Of a stretch of DNA of 64,000 nt, positions 35,936-45,361 are shown piece by piece. The DNA lies in the NCBI RefSeq assembly GCF_003001815.1, contig NZ_PVMZ01000002.1, positions 310,001-374,000 on the forward strand. Direction: 5' to 3'. The notes under the pieces are model-generated. The model was not told the DNA's origin, searched no databases, and saw nothing but the letters and a program-made list of their open reading frames with translations. The DNA is from Actinoplanes italicus. GTDB lineage: Bacteria; Actinomycetota; Actinomycetes; Mycobacteriales; Micromonosporaceae. Numbering within the stretch: the first letter of the stretch is position 1; each line of letters starts with the position of its first letter. A program made the position numbers and the translations under genes.

Positions 35936-37137
35936 GAACGACTCCGGTAGCGCTTGAGTTCACGGTGGGCCAGCGAACGCTTGTGCACCTCGTCCGGCCC
36001 GTCGGCGAGACGCAGCATACGGGCGCTGGCGAACAGCCCGGCGAGCGGGAAGTCCTGGCCGAGACCAGCCGCGCCGTGCGTCTGGATCGCCTTGTCGACG
36101 ATCCATTCCACGGTCGACGGCACCACGATCTTGATGGACTGGATCTCGGTGTGGGCGCCCTTGTTGCCGACCGTGTCCATCAGCCAGGCCGCTTTCAGGA
36201 CCAGCAGACGGGCCTGTTCGATGCGGACCCGGGACTCGGCGATCCAGTCCTGGATGACGCCCTGTTCGGCGAGCGGCTTGCCGAACGGCGTGCGGACCAG
36301 TGCCCGCGTGCACATCAGCTCGAGCGCCCGCTCGGCCATGCCGATCAGCCGCATGCAGTGGTGGATGCGGCCGGGTCCGAGCCGTGCCTGCGAGATGGCG
36401 AATCCGCCGCCCTCCTCGCCGATCAGGTTGGTGGCCGGCACCCGTACGTTCTCGAAGATCACTTCGGCGTGGCCGCCGTGGTCGCCGTCGGTGTAGCCGA
36501 GCACCGTCATGCCACGTTTCACCGTCACGCCCGGCGTGTCCCGGGGTACCAGGATCTGGCTCTGCTGCAGGTGTCGCGGGGCGTCGAGGTCGGTCTTGCC
36601 CATCACGATGAAGATCTTGCAGTTCGGGTTCATCGCGCCGGTGATGTAGAACTTGTGCCCGTTGACGACGTAGTCGTCGCCGTCGCGTTCGATCCGGGTG
36701 CCGATGTTGGTGGCGTCCGAGGAGGCCACCTGCGGCTCGGTCATCGCGAAGGCGGACCGGATCTCGCCGGCCAGCAGCGGTGTGAGCCACCGCTCCTTCT
36801 GCTCCGCGGTCCCGAAGTCGGCCAGGACCTCCATGTTGCCGGTGTCCGGGGCGGCGCAGTTCAGCGCGGGCGGTGCGATCGCCGGGCTGCGGCCGGTGAT
36901 CTCGGCGAGCGGGGCGTACTGCAGGTTCGTCAGGCCGGCGCCGTGCTCACCCGGCAGAAAGAGGTTCCACAGGCCCGCCTCCTTCGCGGCCGCCTTCAGG
37001 CCCTCCAGCGCGGCCGGCGGCTCCCAGCTGTCCGAAGCGGTGTGGAACGTCGCCTCGGCCGGGTAGACGTGCTCGTCCATGAAGGCGAGCAGCCGCTTGC
37101 GGTAGTCCTCGGTCTTGGCGTCGAACTCGAAGTCCAT
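35932..37137 (-). CDS. ACAD10/11-type acyl-CoA dehydrogenase
   Basis: 401 residues, FAD acyl-CoA dehydrogenase fold. [16 protein letters not shown] is the flavin loop, and the C-terminus carries [11 protein letters not shown] (about 376-386), the hallmark of the ACAD10/11 and bacterial kinase-associated branch instead of the YEGT of MCAD. Members process 4-phosphoryloxy-acyl-CoA toward 2/3-enoyl-CoA. ATG 37137 overlaps the kinase stop by one base (TGATG) and has GGAAGGA upstream. The coupling to an APH-type kinase matches the fused architecture of mammalian ACAD10/11. Substrate chain length is unknown. Confidence 0.92.
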   Translation of the reverse strand: MDFEFDAKTEDYRKRLLAFMDEHVYPAEATFHTASDSWEPPAALEGLKAAAKEAGLWNLFLPGEHGAGLTNLQYAPLAEITGRSPAIAPPALNCAAPDTGNMEVLADFGTAEQKERWLTPLLAGEIRSAFAMTEPQVASSDATNIGTRIERDGDDYVVNGHKFYITGAMNPNCKIFIVMGKTDLDAPRHLQQSQILVPRDTPGVTVKRGMTVLGYTDGDHGGHAEVIFENVRVPATNLIGEEGGGFAISQARLGPGRIHHCMRLIGMAERALELMCTRALVRTPFGKPLAEQGVIQDWIAESRVRIEQARLLVLKAAWLMDTVGNKGAHTEIQSIKIVVPSTVEWIVDKAIQTHGAAGLGQDFPLAGLFASARMLRLADGPDEVHKRSLAHRELKRYRSRS

Positions 37138-38117
37138 CAGTGTCCTTCCAGCGCTCGGTGGCCCTGCTCGACGAGTGCGGGAACCATGGCGCCCACCGTG
37201 TCGAAGCCGGGGCCGACCGTCTGACCCTTGGTGTATCGGTAGTGCACGCCCTCGAGGATGACGGCGAGCTTGAAAGCGGCGAACCCGACATACCACTGCA
37301 GGTCACCGACGTCACGCTTGCTGCGCTCGGCATACCGGGCGGCCATCTCGTCCAATGACGGATGTCCCGGGATCTCGATGGGGGAGATCGGCCGTCCGTC
37401 GCGCTCGAGAAGCGGGCGACCGGAGTAGACCAGCATCAGAGCGAGGTCGCTGAGTGGATCGCCCAGCGTGGACATCTCCCAGTCCAGCACGGCGTTCACC
37501 GTCAGCTCGTCGCTGATCAGCACGTTGTCGAGGCGGAAGTCGCCGTGCACCACGGCGCCCGGGCCGCCGGCCGGGATGTCGGTGGCGAGGCGCGCGTGCA
37601 GTTCGTCGATGCCGGACAGCTCACGGCTGCGCGAGGCGTCGAGCTGCTGCTTCCAGCGGCGGACCTGCCGGGCGTTGAAGCCCTCCGGCTTGCCGAAGTC
37701 GCCCAGCCCGATCGCCGCCGGGTCGAGTGAGTGCAGGTCGGCGAGGGTGTCGACCAGCGTGAACGTCAGCTCGCGGAACTGTTCCGGGCCGAGGCCGCCG
37801 GCATCCCGGTAGATCTTTCCGTCGACGTGCTGCATCAGGTAGAACGGCGCCCCGAGGACCTCGGTGTCGGTGCACAGCACGACCGGCGCGGGTACCGGGA
37901 ATCCGGCCCTGGAGAGGGCGGCGAGGACCTTGTGCTCGCGCGCCATGTCATGGGCCGTGGGCAGTACGTGCCCGAGCGGCGGGCGGCGCAGCACCCAGCG
38001 GTTCGTGCCGTCGGTGACCGCGTACGTCAGGTTCGACCTACCGCCCGCGAACATCGTCGCCGTCAGGGGCGGGCTGTCCAGATATGCCTGGAGTTTCTCC
38101 AGGTCAAGGCCCTTCAC
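37137..38117 (-). CDS. APH-type kinase, 4-hydroxyacyl-CoA class
   Basis: 326 residues, aminoglycoside-phosphotransferase fold. The N-lobe is [11 protein letters not shown] and [17 protein letters not shown]. The catalytic loop is HGDFRLDN (about 189-196) and the Mg motif is [12 protein letters not shown]. It resembles the kinase half of ACAD10/11 and LvaA, which phosphorylates the 4-hydroxyl of acyl-CoA, not an antibiotic kinase. GTG 38117 overlaps the upstream SDR stop (GTGA); the following dehydrogenase overlaps by one base. No LvaB-like partner is seen. Confidence 0.88.
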   Translation of the reverse strand: MKGLDLEKLQAYLDSPPLTATMFAGGRSNLTYAVTDGTNRWVLRRPPLGHVLPTAHDMAREHKVLAALSRAGFPVPAPVVLCTDTEVLGAPFYLMQHVDGKIYRDAGGLGPEQFRELTFTLVDTLADLHSLDPAAIGLGDFGKPEGFNARQVRRWKQQLDASRSRELSGIDELHARLATDIPAGGPGAVVHGDFRLDNVLISDELTVNAVLDWEMSTLGDPLSDLALMLVYSGRPLLERDGRPISPIEIPGHPSLDEMAARYAERSKRDVGDLQWYVGFAAFKLAVILEGVHYRYTKGQTVGPGFDTVGAMVPALVEQGHRALEGH

Positions 38118-38941
38118 TTGGACTCGAATCCGCGCTGGAGTTTGTTCATGCCCCCCAGCCAACGATCCGGATCGCCGGCGCGCAAGCGGTAGTAGTCCTC
38201 GACCTCGGGATGCGGGAGGATCAGGAACCCGGTGCCGTCGAGTGACGCGGCGACCAGGTCGGCGACCGACTCGGGTGGCAGCGCGCCCTCGGCGAGCAGT
38301 GACGCGGCCCCGCTGCCGCGGTCGTTGCCGCGCGTCAGCATGTCTGTGCGCACACCCTGCGGGCAGAGGGCCTGGACGATCAAACCCCGGTGGGCGTACG
38401 TCGCGCGCAGCCATTCCGCGTACGCCAGAGCCGCGTGCTTCGTCACCGAGTAGGTCGCGCTTCCCAGCAGTGTCAGCAGCCCGGCCGCGCTCACCGTGAT
38501 GAGCAGCCGCTTCGGTTCACCGCTGTCCAGCCAGCGCGGAAGCAGTGCCCGGCTCACGTAGACGTGCGACATCACGTTGACCCCGAAGTCGCGCTGCCAC
38601 TGCCCGTCCGGCGTCGTCTCGTCGCCGGCCGACAGCACCCCGGCGTTGGAGCAGAACAGGTCGATCCCGCCGAGCTCGGTCCAGGCCGTGTCGACCAGGT
38701 GCTGGACGTCCTCCTCGCGGGCCGCGTCGCCGGGCACCGCGATCCCGCCGATGTCGTCGGCGACCGCCCGAGCCGCCTCCGCGTTCAGGTCGTTGACCAC
38801 GACCTTCGCACCGTCCGCGGCGAACCGGCGGGCCAGCGCCGCCCCGATCCCACCTCCGGCGCCGGTGACCACCACGCGTTTCACCGACGTCCCGGCCGGC
38901 TGTTCGGTGCCGCCGGTCTCGGCGCCGGTCTCAGAGCTCAC
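38114..38941 (-). CDS. Short-chain dehydrogenase (SDR) 1
   Basis: 275 residues, classical SDR. The cofactor motif TGAGGGIG is at 26-33, NAG at 99-101, and the catalytic set is Ser151, Tyr164 and Lys168 (YSVTK). Asp after the second strand (VVVND) favours NAD(H). The N-terminal extension of about 20 residues is hydrophilic. It overlaps both neighbours by GTGA. In the proposed pathway it would interconvert a keto- and hydroxyacyl-CoA. Confidence 0.92.
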   Translation of the reverse strand: MSSETGAETGGTEQPAGTSVKRVVVTGAGGGIGAALARRFAADGAKVVVNDLNAEAARAVADDIGGIAVPGDAAREEDVQHLVDTAWTELGGIDLFCSNAGVLSAGDETTPDGQWQRDFGVNVMSHVYVSRALLPRWLDSGEPKRLLITVSAAGLLTLLGSATYSVTKHAALAYAEWLRATYAHRGLIVQALCPQGVRTDMLTRGNDRGSGAASLLAEGALPPESVADLVAASLDGTGFLILPHPEVEDYYRLRAGDPDRWLGGMNKLQRGFESK

Positions 38942-39684
38942 TGCACGGCTCCGGTCAGGGTGAGCCCGCCGTCGATCACGATGGTCTGCCCGGTGATCCA
39001 GGACGCCTCCGGCGAGCAGAGGAACGCCACGGTGCCGGCCACGTCATCGGTGTTGCCGAGCCGCTTCAGCGGGTAGGTGGCCGCCACCTCCGCCTCGCGC
39101 CCCTCGTAGAGGGCAGAGGCGAACCGCGTCTTCACGACGGCTGGCGCGACCGCGTTGACCCGGATCTTCGGGGCCAGCTCGACCGCGAGCTCTTCGGTGA
39201 GGTGGATGAGCGCCGCCTTGGTGGTGCCGTAGAACGCGATCCCCGGTGCCGGGCGGACACCGGAGACCGACGAGATGTTGACGACCGAGCCGCCGTTCTC
39301 GGCGAGTCCGCCGCGCAGGGCCTCCTGGATCCAGCCGAGCGTGCCGATCAGGTTGACCTCGGCCATCTTGCGGGCGGCGTTGAGATCCAGAGTGGCCAGC
39401 GGCCCGTACGCCGGGTTGATCCCGATGTTGTTGATCAGCGTGGTGACCGGCCCGAACGCGTCGCGCACCGCGTCCACGACGGCGGCCCGGTGCGCCGGGT
39501 CGTCGCCCTTGCCGGCCACGCCGATCGCCACGTCGGGGCCGCCGAGTTCCTTCACGGCGGCCGCAAGGGCGTCGGCGTCGCGGCCGGTGACAGCGACCCG
39601 GGCCCCCTGGTTCACGAAGCGTTGCGCGATGGCCAACCCGATTCCCCGGCTTGCTCCGGTCACGATTGCTACCTGGTCAGCCAT
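38938..39684 (-). CDS. Short-chain dehydrogenase (SDR) 2, FabG-like
   Basis: 248 residues. TGASRGIG at 9-16, NNIG at about 85-88, Ser139, Tyr152 and Lys156. The C-terminal [14 protein letters not shown] is typical of the FabG-like branch. VTGRD after the second strand suggests NADP(H). ATG 39684 has a strong AGGAGG. Two SDRs in one operon fit two redox steps, for example levulinyl-type reduction and 3-hydroxyacyl oxidation (inference). Confidence 0.93.
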   Translation of the reverse strand: MADQVAIVTGASRGIGLAIAQRFVNQGARVAVTGRDADALAAAVKELGGPDVAIGVAGKGDDPAHRAAVVDAVRDAFGPVTTLINNIGINPAYGPLATLDLNAARKMAEVNLIGTLGWIQEALRGGLAENGGSVVNISSVSGVRPAPGIAFYGTTKAALIHLTEELAVELAPKIRVNAVAPAVVKTRFASALYEGREAEVAATYPLKRLGNTDDVAGTVAFLCSPEASWITGQTIVIDGGLTLTGAVQ

Positions 39685-39728
39685 CGCTCAACCTCCTGAG
39701 TAGTGTTTTTGCAGTATTAGTGCAGATA

Positions 39729-41000
39729 TTACGCGGCGGGCACGCCGTTCGGCGGGGGTGCCGCGGGCTGACCCTGGTGAGGCGCGACCGGGCCGTCCGC
39801 GTCGTCGGTGGTGTACGGCGTACCGAAGAACACCGCCTTGCCTCCTTCGACCTTGGTGAGCTGGGCTCCGGCATATCCCGAGTGGTCCGTCGCCGAGAAG
39901 CGCAGCGGAACCAGGCCGGGACCCTGGAAACCGTTCTTCGTCACGGCCTCGAGCAGCTTGTCGCGGTTCACGTCCTTGCCCGCCGCCTGAAGCGCCTGCA
40001 CGAACAGGTAGCCGACCGACATGCCGTACACGATGTTGTTGTCGAACTCGGCGTTGCCGTTGTGCTCAGCGTTGATCTTCTTGAACAGCTGGATCCACGG
40101 GTTCGCCTCGTCGGTGTTCAGCGGCAGGTAGTTGGTCGCCACCACGCCTTCGAGCAGCGGAGCGCCCGCACCGAGCGCTTTGCCGACGGTGGTCGGGTCG
40201 GCGCCCACGTTGCTGACGACGAACTGAGGCTTGAAGGCAATCTTCGCCGCCGTACCGATGCTCAGGGCTGTGAAACCGGGCACAGTCGCGAGAACGACCA
40301 CCTCACAGCCCGCCGCCTTGAGCGCACCCATCTGCGGTCCGACGTTCGGGTTGCTGGTCACGTAGCTCTCCTTGGCCGCGACCGCGCCCAGAACCTTCTC
40401 GACGCCGGCCAGGCTGTCCCGGCCGAAGTCGTCGTCCTGCCCGAGGAAGCAGGTCTTCTTCCCGGCCAGGTTCTCCTTGATGTAGGTGCCCAGGATCTTG
40501 CCCTCGACCGTGTAGTCCGGGTTGAAGCCGAACGTCCCCGGATACTTGTCGGGCTGGTTCCAGCTGCGGCTGCCGCTCGCCACGAACAGGTCGGGCACCC
40601 GGTTGGTCTTGAGGAAGTCGAGCACGCCGGTGTGGGTGGGGGTGCCGAGACCGTTGAGGATCGCGAAGACCTTGTCCTGCAGAACCAGCTCACGCACGAC
40701 GGTCTGAGTGTTCGCCGGGTTGTACCCGTCGTCCTTGATCTTGTAGGTGATCTTGCGACCGTGCACGCCGCCGTTCGCGTTGACGTAGTCGAAGTACGCC
40801 TTGGTGGCCGGCGCGATCTTCGAGTAACCACCCGCGGCCGGGCCGGTCAACGGCATGTGCGTGCCGACGACGATCTCCGTGCCGGTCACACCCGGCACGT
40901 TCGTGCTGCCGCCCGAGTTGTTGCTGCCTCCGCCGTCGTTCGTGCAGCCGGCGGTCGCCAGCAGCACGACGGACAGGGCCGCCGTCGCAATGCGTTTCAT
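39729..41000 (-). CDS. Liv-type substrate-binding lipoprotein
   Basis: 423 residues. A signal with lipobox LATAG-C (Cys19) precedes a Gly/Asn/Ser linker and a type I periplasmic-binding fold (GTEIVVGTHMPLTGPAAGG, about 39-57), as in LivJ-family receptors. The C-terminus has a Pro/Ala-rich tail. It binds the transported solute at the outer face; the associated catabolic genes point to a carboxylate, not an amino acid. ATG 41000 overlaps the permease stop (ATGA). Confidence 0.92.
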   Translation of the reverse strand: MKRIATAALSVVLLATAGCTNDGGGSNNSGGSTNVPGVTGTEIVVGTHMPLTGPAAGGYSKIAPATKAYFDYVNANGGVHGRKITYKIKDDGYNPANTQTVVRELVLQDKVFAILNGLGTPTHTGVLDFLKTNRVPDLFVASGSRSWNQPDKYPGTFGFNPDYTVEGKILGTYIKENLAGKKTCFLGQDDDFGRDSLAGVEKVLGAVAAKESYVTSNPNVGPQMGALKAAGCEVVVLATVPGFTALSIGTAAKIAFKPQFVVSNVGADPTTVGKALGAGAPLLEGVVATNYLPLNTDEANPWIQLFKKINAEHNGNAEFDNNIVYGMSVGYLFVQALQAAGKDVNRDKLLEAVTKNGFQGPGLVPLRFSATDHSGYAGAQLTKVEGGKAVFFGTPYTTDDADGPVAPHQGQPAAPPPNGVPAA

Positions 41001-42022
41001 CGGTTCCTCCTGATCAGGCGTGAAATTCGAGATGGGATCGAAGCGAGGCCGCCGGGGGCGGCGAGCATGACGACGACGAGCACGACACCGAAGACGATCA
41101 GCGCGAGGTTTCCCTCGAGCCGCTGCGAACCGGCGTGCTCACCGACGGACTGGGACAGGGTGGGAAGCACCACCAGCAGCAACGCGCCCCACAACGCCCC
41201 GAAGAGGCTCCCCAGCCCGCCGATCACGATCGCCATGAGCAGGAAGAGGGAGAGCGTCAGCGGGAAGGCGCCCGGCGACACGCTCTGCGCGAGGTAGGCG
41301 AACAGGGCGCCGGCGACACCGGCGCAGGCGGCGCTCACCACGAACGCCAGCACCTGGGTACGCGCGATGTTGATCCCGGCGAGCTTGGCCGCGGTCTCGT
41401 CGTCCCGGACGGCCCGCAGGTCCCGTCCGAAGCGGCCGCGCACCAGCAGCGCCAGCAACAGCACCACGATCAGCGCCGCCGCCCAGCACAGCCAGGCCTG
41501 CCACTGCTCCATCGGGTACTGCTCAGGCGGCGGGTTCAGCATCACCGACAGGCCCTGATCGCTGTTGAACGTCTCGTCGAACGTGCTGGTCACCGACGGC
41601 ACCACGATCGCCACGGCGAGCGTCAGCCCGGCCAGGTAGGGACCGCGCAGACGGGCAGCGGCCAGGCCGATCACCGCTCCCACCGCCGTTGTCACCAGCA
41701 CCGCGAGCGCGAAGCTGAGCGGCAGGTTCTCCCACTTGTTCTGCGACAGCGCCAGCGTGTAGGCGCCGGTAGCCATCAACGCGCCGTGGCCCAGCGACAA
41801 CTGCCCGTTCAGTCCGGTCAGGACGGTCAGGCCCGCCGTCACGCAGAAGTAGGCGCCGACAGTGGCCAGCTGGTAGTTGCGGAACGGTGGCAGCACGTAG
41901 GTCAGTGCCACCACCAGCACGGCGCCGACCACGATCACTATCGCTGGATGCACGCGCCGTCTGCGTGGTGCTCCGGGCATGGTCTTCGTGCTCGTTGCGG
42001 GCCGAGCCTCGATCGCGGTCAT
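40997..42022 (-). CDS. LivM-like ABC permease
   Basis: 341 residues with about eight to ten helices. A basic N-terminus leads into the LivM core: GLTVLTGLNGQLSLGHGALM and the EAA-like loop RGRFGRDLRAVRDDETAAKL with AGIN following. ATG 42022 overlaps the LivH-like stop by four bases. It pairs with the 42019 permease to form the channel. Confidence 0.92.
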   Translation of the reverse strand: MTAIEARPATSTKTMPGAPRRRRVHPAIVIVVGAVLVVALTYVLPPFRNYQLATVGAYFCVTAGLTVLTGLNGQLSLGHGALMATGAYTLALSQNKWENLPLSFALAVLVTTAVGAVIGLAAARLRGPYLAGLTLAVAIVVPSVTSTFDETFNSDQGLSVMLNPPPEQYPMEQWQAWLCWAAALIVVLLLALLVRGRFGRDLRAVRDDETAAKLAGINIARTQVLAFVVSAACAGVAGALFAYLAQSVSPGAFPLTLSLFLLMAIVIGGLGSLFGALWGALLLVVLPTLSQSVGEHAGSQRLEGNLALIVFGVVLVVVMLAAPGGLASIPSRISRLIRRNR

Positions 42023-42897
42023 GCCACCCTCGCCTTCGAGCTGGAGAACAGCCCGCCCGGCCTGCCGAGCAGGACGACCACGAGCAGGGCCAGGACGGCC
42101 ATCGGGGCGACCGTGACGTCGATGTATCCGCTGACGTACGACAGCAGGAGCCCGACGACGAGCCCGCCGACCACCGCGCCGATCGGGCTGTCGAGCCCGC
42201 CCACCACCGCGGCCGCGAACGCCGAGATGAACACCACGTCCATCGCCGTCGGGTGCACGCCCAGCTCGGTGGGGACGACGAGCATCCCGGCGAGCGAGCC
42301 GACGCCCGCCGCCAGCGCCCAGCCGAGCGTCAACATGCCGCCCACCGAGACGCCGAGCAGCCGTGACACGTCCGGCGCGAAGGCCGCCGCCCGCATGCGC
42401 AGGCCGACCGCCGTACGCGTGAAGAGAAGCGTGAGCAGCACGACCACGGTGCCCACCGCCGCGATGACGAACAGGTCGTAGCGGGACAGCATCGCGACCC
42501 CGCCGACCTCGAAGGCGTCCCGGCTGAACGGCGTCTCGACCGGGAGGTACTCGTTGCCGTAGATGATGCCGAGGGTGCCCTGGATGATCAGGACCAGACC
42601 GAGGGCCACCACCACGCCGTTGAGCGGTGACGAGTGGTCCACGAACCGCATCACCACCCGCTCGACGGTCACGCCCAGCACCAGGCCGGCCAGCAGCGCC
42701 ACCACGAACCCGAGCCAGTACGACCCGGTCGCGTTCGTGACCGAGTAGGCGACGTAGACCGCGGCCACCGCCATCGCGCCTTGGGCGAAGTTGACGATCC
42801 GGGCGGCCCGCCAGATCAGCACCAGGGCCAGCGCGAACGCCGCATAGACGAGACCGCGGCTGAGCCCGTCGAAAGTCAGATAGATGAATTCGCTCAT
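42019..42897 (-). CDS. LivH-like ABC permease
   Basis: 292 residues, about eight helices. GLSRGLVYAAFALALVLIW and RIVNFAQGAMA are the LivH N-terminal signature; the cytoplasmic loop is RAAAFAPDVSRLLGVSV. The LivF-like stop overlaps its ATG by one base. Part of the same transporter. Confidence 0.92.
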   Translation of the reverse strand: MSEFIYLTFDGLSRGLVYAAFALALVLIWRAARIVNFAQGAMAVAAVYVAYSVTNATGSYWLGFVVALLAGLVLGVTVERVVMRFVDHSSPLNGVVVALGLVLIIQGTLGIIYGNEYLPVETPFSRDAFEVGGVAMLSRYDLFVIAAVGTVVVLLTLLFTRTAVGLRMRAAAFAPDVSRLLGVSVGGMLTLGWALAAGVGSLAGMLVVPTELGVHPTAMDVVFISAFAAAVVGGLDSPIGAVVGGLVVGLLLSYVSGYIDVTVAPMAVLALLVVVLLGRPGGLFSSSKARVA

Positions 42898-43616
42898 CAG
42901 AACCCCAGGTAGGCGTGACGGAGGTCGGCGTCGTCGCGGAGCACCTCGGCCTTGTTGCGCACCACCACCCGGCCCAGCGACAGGACCACGCCCTCGTCGG
43001 CGATGGAGAGCGCGCTGCGTACGTTCTGCTCGACCAGCAGAACCGCCAGTCCGGTGCGTTCCCGCAGGTCACGAAGCAGGGTCATGATGTGCCGGGTCAC
43101 CTTCGGCGCGAGACCGAGCGACGGCTCGTCGAGCAGCAGCAGGCGCGGCCGCGCGACCAGGGCCCGGCCGAGCGCCAGCATCTGCCGCTCGCCGCCGGAC
43201 AGCTGGTGCCCGGCGAACGTCCGGCGCTGCGCCAGCGGTGGGAACAGCTCGTAGACCTCGTCGAGCGCCTTCTTGGCGTCGGCACGGTCGCGCCGCCACA
43301 GGCCGCCCAGCCGCAGGTTCTCGTCGACGGTCAGTTCGGTGACGACGCCGCGGCCCTCCGGTACGTGGGCGATGCCCCGCCGGACCAGGTGCTCCACTTT
43401 GGTGCCCGCGAGGTCCTCGCCGTCCAGCAGGACCCGGCCCTGACTGCTGCGGACCAGGCCGGACAGGGTGCGCAGGAGTGTCGTCTTGCCGGCGCCGTTC
43501 GCCCCGAGCACGGCGACGATCTCTCCCGGTTGGACGGCGAGGTCCACATCGTGCAGGACCGGGGCCGCGCCGTACCCGGCGGTGAGACCTTCGACCTGCA
43601 GCAACGCGCCGCTCAC
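42897..43616 (-). CDS. LivF-like ABC ATPase
   Basis: 239 residues. Walker A is GANGAGKTT (about 38-46), the Q-loop region is VPEGRGV, the signature is LSGGERQML and Walker B is LLLLDEPSLGLAPK. The C-terminal ADLRHAYLGF is typical of LivF. GTG 43616. A 261-bp spacer, unusually long for this operon type, separates it from the LivG-like gene. Confidence 0.94.
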   Translation of the reverse strand: MSGALLQVEGLTAGYGAAPVLHDVDLAVQPGEIVAVLGANGAGKTTLLRTLSGLVRSSQGRVLLDGEDLAGTKVEHLVRRGIAHVPEGRGVVTELTVDENLRLGGLWRRDRADAKKALDEVYELFPPLAQRRTFAGHQLSGGERQMLALGRALVARPRLLLLDEPSLGLAPKVTRHIMTLLRDLRERTGLAVLLVEQNVRSALSIADEGVVLSLGRVVVRNKAEVLRDDADLRHAYLGF

Positions 43617-43667
43617 CGGTCGCCTCCCGCCGGTTCCGGGGTACGCGTGATCATCGGCGCTCCTCCT

Positions 43668-43734
43668 TCGTTCTCGGGTACGCCGAGCCTCGTTCTCCGG
43701 GTACGCCGAACCTCGATTTCGGGGTACGCCGAAG
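43668..43734. repeat. 22-23-bp tandem repeat, 3 copies
   Basis: CGTTCTCGGGTACGCCGAG, CGTTCTCCGGGTACGCCGAA and CGATTTCGGGGTACGCCGAA form consecutive units in the spacer between the two ATPase genes. Confidence 0.7.
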
Positions 43735-43735
43735 G

Positions 43736-43756
43736 AAGCCGGGTGATCACCGGCTT
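43736..43756 (-). terminator. Hairpin between LivG- and LivF-like genes
   Basis: AAGCCGG (43736-43742) pairs with CCGGCTT (43750-43756) around GTGATCA. It could attenuate or process the transcript between the ATPase genes; there is no U-run. Confidence 0.45.
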
Positions 43757-43785
43757 TCGGATATGTGAGGTCAGGGGCCGGTGAG

Positions 43786-43892
43786 GGCCCCTGGCGAAGT
43801 GCGGTGGTACGGGTCGGGCCGCCGCGCCTCAGAGGCCGGTCCGGCCCTGGTGACGTGCGGTGCCACAGGATTACGGGTCAGGCCGCCGCGCC
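43786..43892. repeat. Duplicated 3' end of the LivG-like gene
   Basis: A stretch ending ACGGGTCRGGCCGCCGCGCC occurs at 43786-43828 and again, with a short insertion, at 43843-43892. The second copy contains the gene's own stop and last Ala codons. Confidence 0.6.
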
Positions 43893-44585
43893 GAGATAGG
43901 CCTCGGTGACCTTGGGGTTCTCGCTGATCTCGGCCGGCGAGCCCAGCGCGATCGGCTTGCCGAAGTCGAGCACCAGGATCTCGTCGCAGACCGACATCAC
44001 CAGATCCATGTGGTGTTCGACCAGCAGCACGGTGGTGCCGGTCTCCTTGATCAGGCCGCCGAGCCAGGCGATCTCGTCGGAGTCCAGGCCACCGGCCGGT
44101 TCGTCGAGCATCAGGATGCGTGGCTTGGCCACCAGGGCGCGAGCCAGCTCGATGCGTTTACGGATCGCGTACGGCAGCGCGCCCGGATAGGCGGCCGCGT
44201 AGCGTGCGACGCCGCACCGCTCGAGAGCGGCGAGCGCCTCGGACTCCGCGTGCCGGTGCCGGGCGCCGACCATCACGTTCTCCAGCACCGTCATGCCGCC
44301 GAACTGGCCGACACCCTGAAGTGTCCGGGCGATCCCCAGACGGCTCAGGTGGTGTGGTCGGGGTCGCCATGGTTGCCCGTCGAGCGTGAGCGACCCGGAG
44401 GTCGGCTGCACGAAACCACAGATGACATTGAAAAGGGTGGTCTTGCCCGCGCCGTTCGGCCCGATGACGCCCACGATCCGCCCCGGCGCCACGCGCAGAG
44501 AGACGTTGTCGAGAGCGGTCAGACCGCCGAAGCGGACGCTGATGTCGTGGAGCGCAAGCTCCTTGAGCGGGGGTTCTGTTGACAT
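43878..44585 (-). CDS. LivG-like ABC ATPase
   Basis: 235 residues. Walker A is GPNGAGKTT (about 42-50) and Walker B is ILMLDEPAGGLDS. The signature region reads LPYAIRKRIELARAL, a degenerate LSGGQ that is common in LivG. ENPKVTEAYLG ends the protein as in this family. It is the first gene of the ten-gene minus-strand array, 54 bp downstream of operator copy 2, so the array is probably transcribed from there. Confidence 0.93.
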   Translation of the reverse strand: MSTEPPLKELALHDISVRFGGLTALDNVSLRVAPGRIVGVIGPNGAGKTTLFNVICGFVQPTSGSLTLDGQPWRPRPHHLSRLGIARTLQGVGQFGGMTVLENVMVGARHRHAESEALAALERCGVARYAAAYPGALPYAIRKRIELARALVAKPRILMLDEPAGGLDSDEIAWLGGLIKETGTTVLLVEHHMDLVMSVCDEILVLDFGKPIALGSPAEISENPKVTEAYLGAAA

Positions 44586-44639
44586 GGCCGCCTCACCGGA
44601 CCGGTGAATGTCCTGTGTGGGAGATGGAGCCTCAACTAT

Positions 44640-44656
44640 TTACACTTGGAGTGTAA
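44640..44656. promoter_or_regulatory. TetR-type operator, copy 2
   Basis: TTACACTTGGAGTGTAA is a perfect palindrome of 6-bp arms with a 5-bp spacer. It sits 55-71 bp before the LivG-like start and also upstream of nothing on the plus strand. It shares TTACAC-N5-GTGT with 31287-31305. Confidence 0.65.
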
Positions 44657-44713
44657 CTTTCTCGGCGGACTCGTCAACCACTTGCAATGCCCCTGTTACC
44701 CGCGGGTTTCCGG

Positions 44714-45361
44714 TCAGGCCACGCCGTGCGGGCGGAACTGCACGCTGACGCGTGGTCCGACCGGTTTCGCGGTCTTCGGCACGGCGTGTTCCCAGGTGCG
44801 CTGACAGGAGCCGCCCATCACGATCAGGTCGCCGTGGCCGAGGGGGAATCGCAGCGTCTCGTGCCCGCCGGCGCGTGGTCGGAGCAGGAGGTTGCGGGGC
44901 GAGCCGAACGAGACGATGGCGACCATCGTGTCCTCGGTCGCGGACCGGCCGATGGTGTCGCCGTGCCAGGCCACGCTGTCGCGCCCGTCGCGATAGAGGC
45001 ACATGCCCGCGGTCACGAAATCCTCGCCCAACTCGTCCGCGTAGTGCCGGTTGAGCTCGGCTTTCGCCGCGGTCAGTGCGGGATGTGGCAGCGGCTCCCG
45101 TGGGCCGAACCACCGCAGAAGCCGGGGGACGTCGACGACGTCGTCATACATCCGGCGTCGCTCGGCCCGCCAGTCGATGCCGAGCAGGGTCTCGAAGACC
45201 GCATCGGAGCCGTGCAGCCATCCGGGAAGCACGTCGACCCAGGCGCCTGCGGTGAGCTGATGCCGGGTGAGGTGGCCGGTCAGTGACTGGACCGCCTCAC
45301 CCGGCTCGGAGGCCGGGCCGGCCATCAGATCGAGCAATGAAGGCTGGTACGTGCTGGTCAT
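44714..45361 (-). CDS. alkB: AlkB-type 2OG-Fe(II) dioxygenase
   Basis: 215 residues. Iron ligands His133 and Asp135 (WHGD) and His192, with 2-oxoglutarate arginines at about 204 and 210 (PRVSVQFRP). The NRHYADELGEDF stretch forms the nucleotide-recognition lid. It oxidatively removes methyl groups such as 1-methyladenine and 3-methylcytosine. ATG 45361 has its own -10 box, which includes the stop codon of the MFS gene 9 bp upstream, so it may be expressed independently. Confidence 0.93.
   Translation of the reverse strand: MTSTYQPSLLDLMAGPASEPGEAVQSLTGHLTRHQLTAGAWVDVLPGWLHGSDAVFETLLGIDWRAERRRMYDDVVDVPRLLRWFGPREPLPHPALTAAKAELNRHYADELGEDFVTAGMCLYRDGRDSVAWHGDTIGRSATEDTMVAIVSFGSPRNLLLRPRAGGHETLRFPLGHGDLIVMGGSCQRTWEHAVPKTAKPVGPRVSVQFRPHGVA

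Noticed and set aside
37137..38117. Aminoglycoside resistance gene
   Set aside because: The fold is shared, but the N-lobe and the coupling to an ACAD match the ACAD10/11 and Lva kinases.
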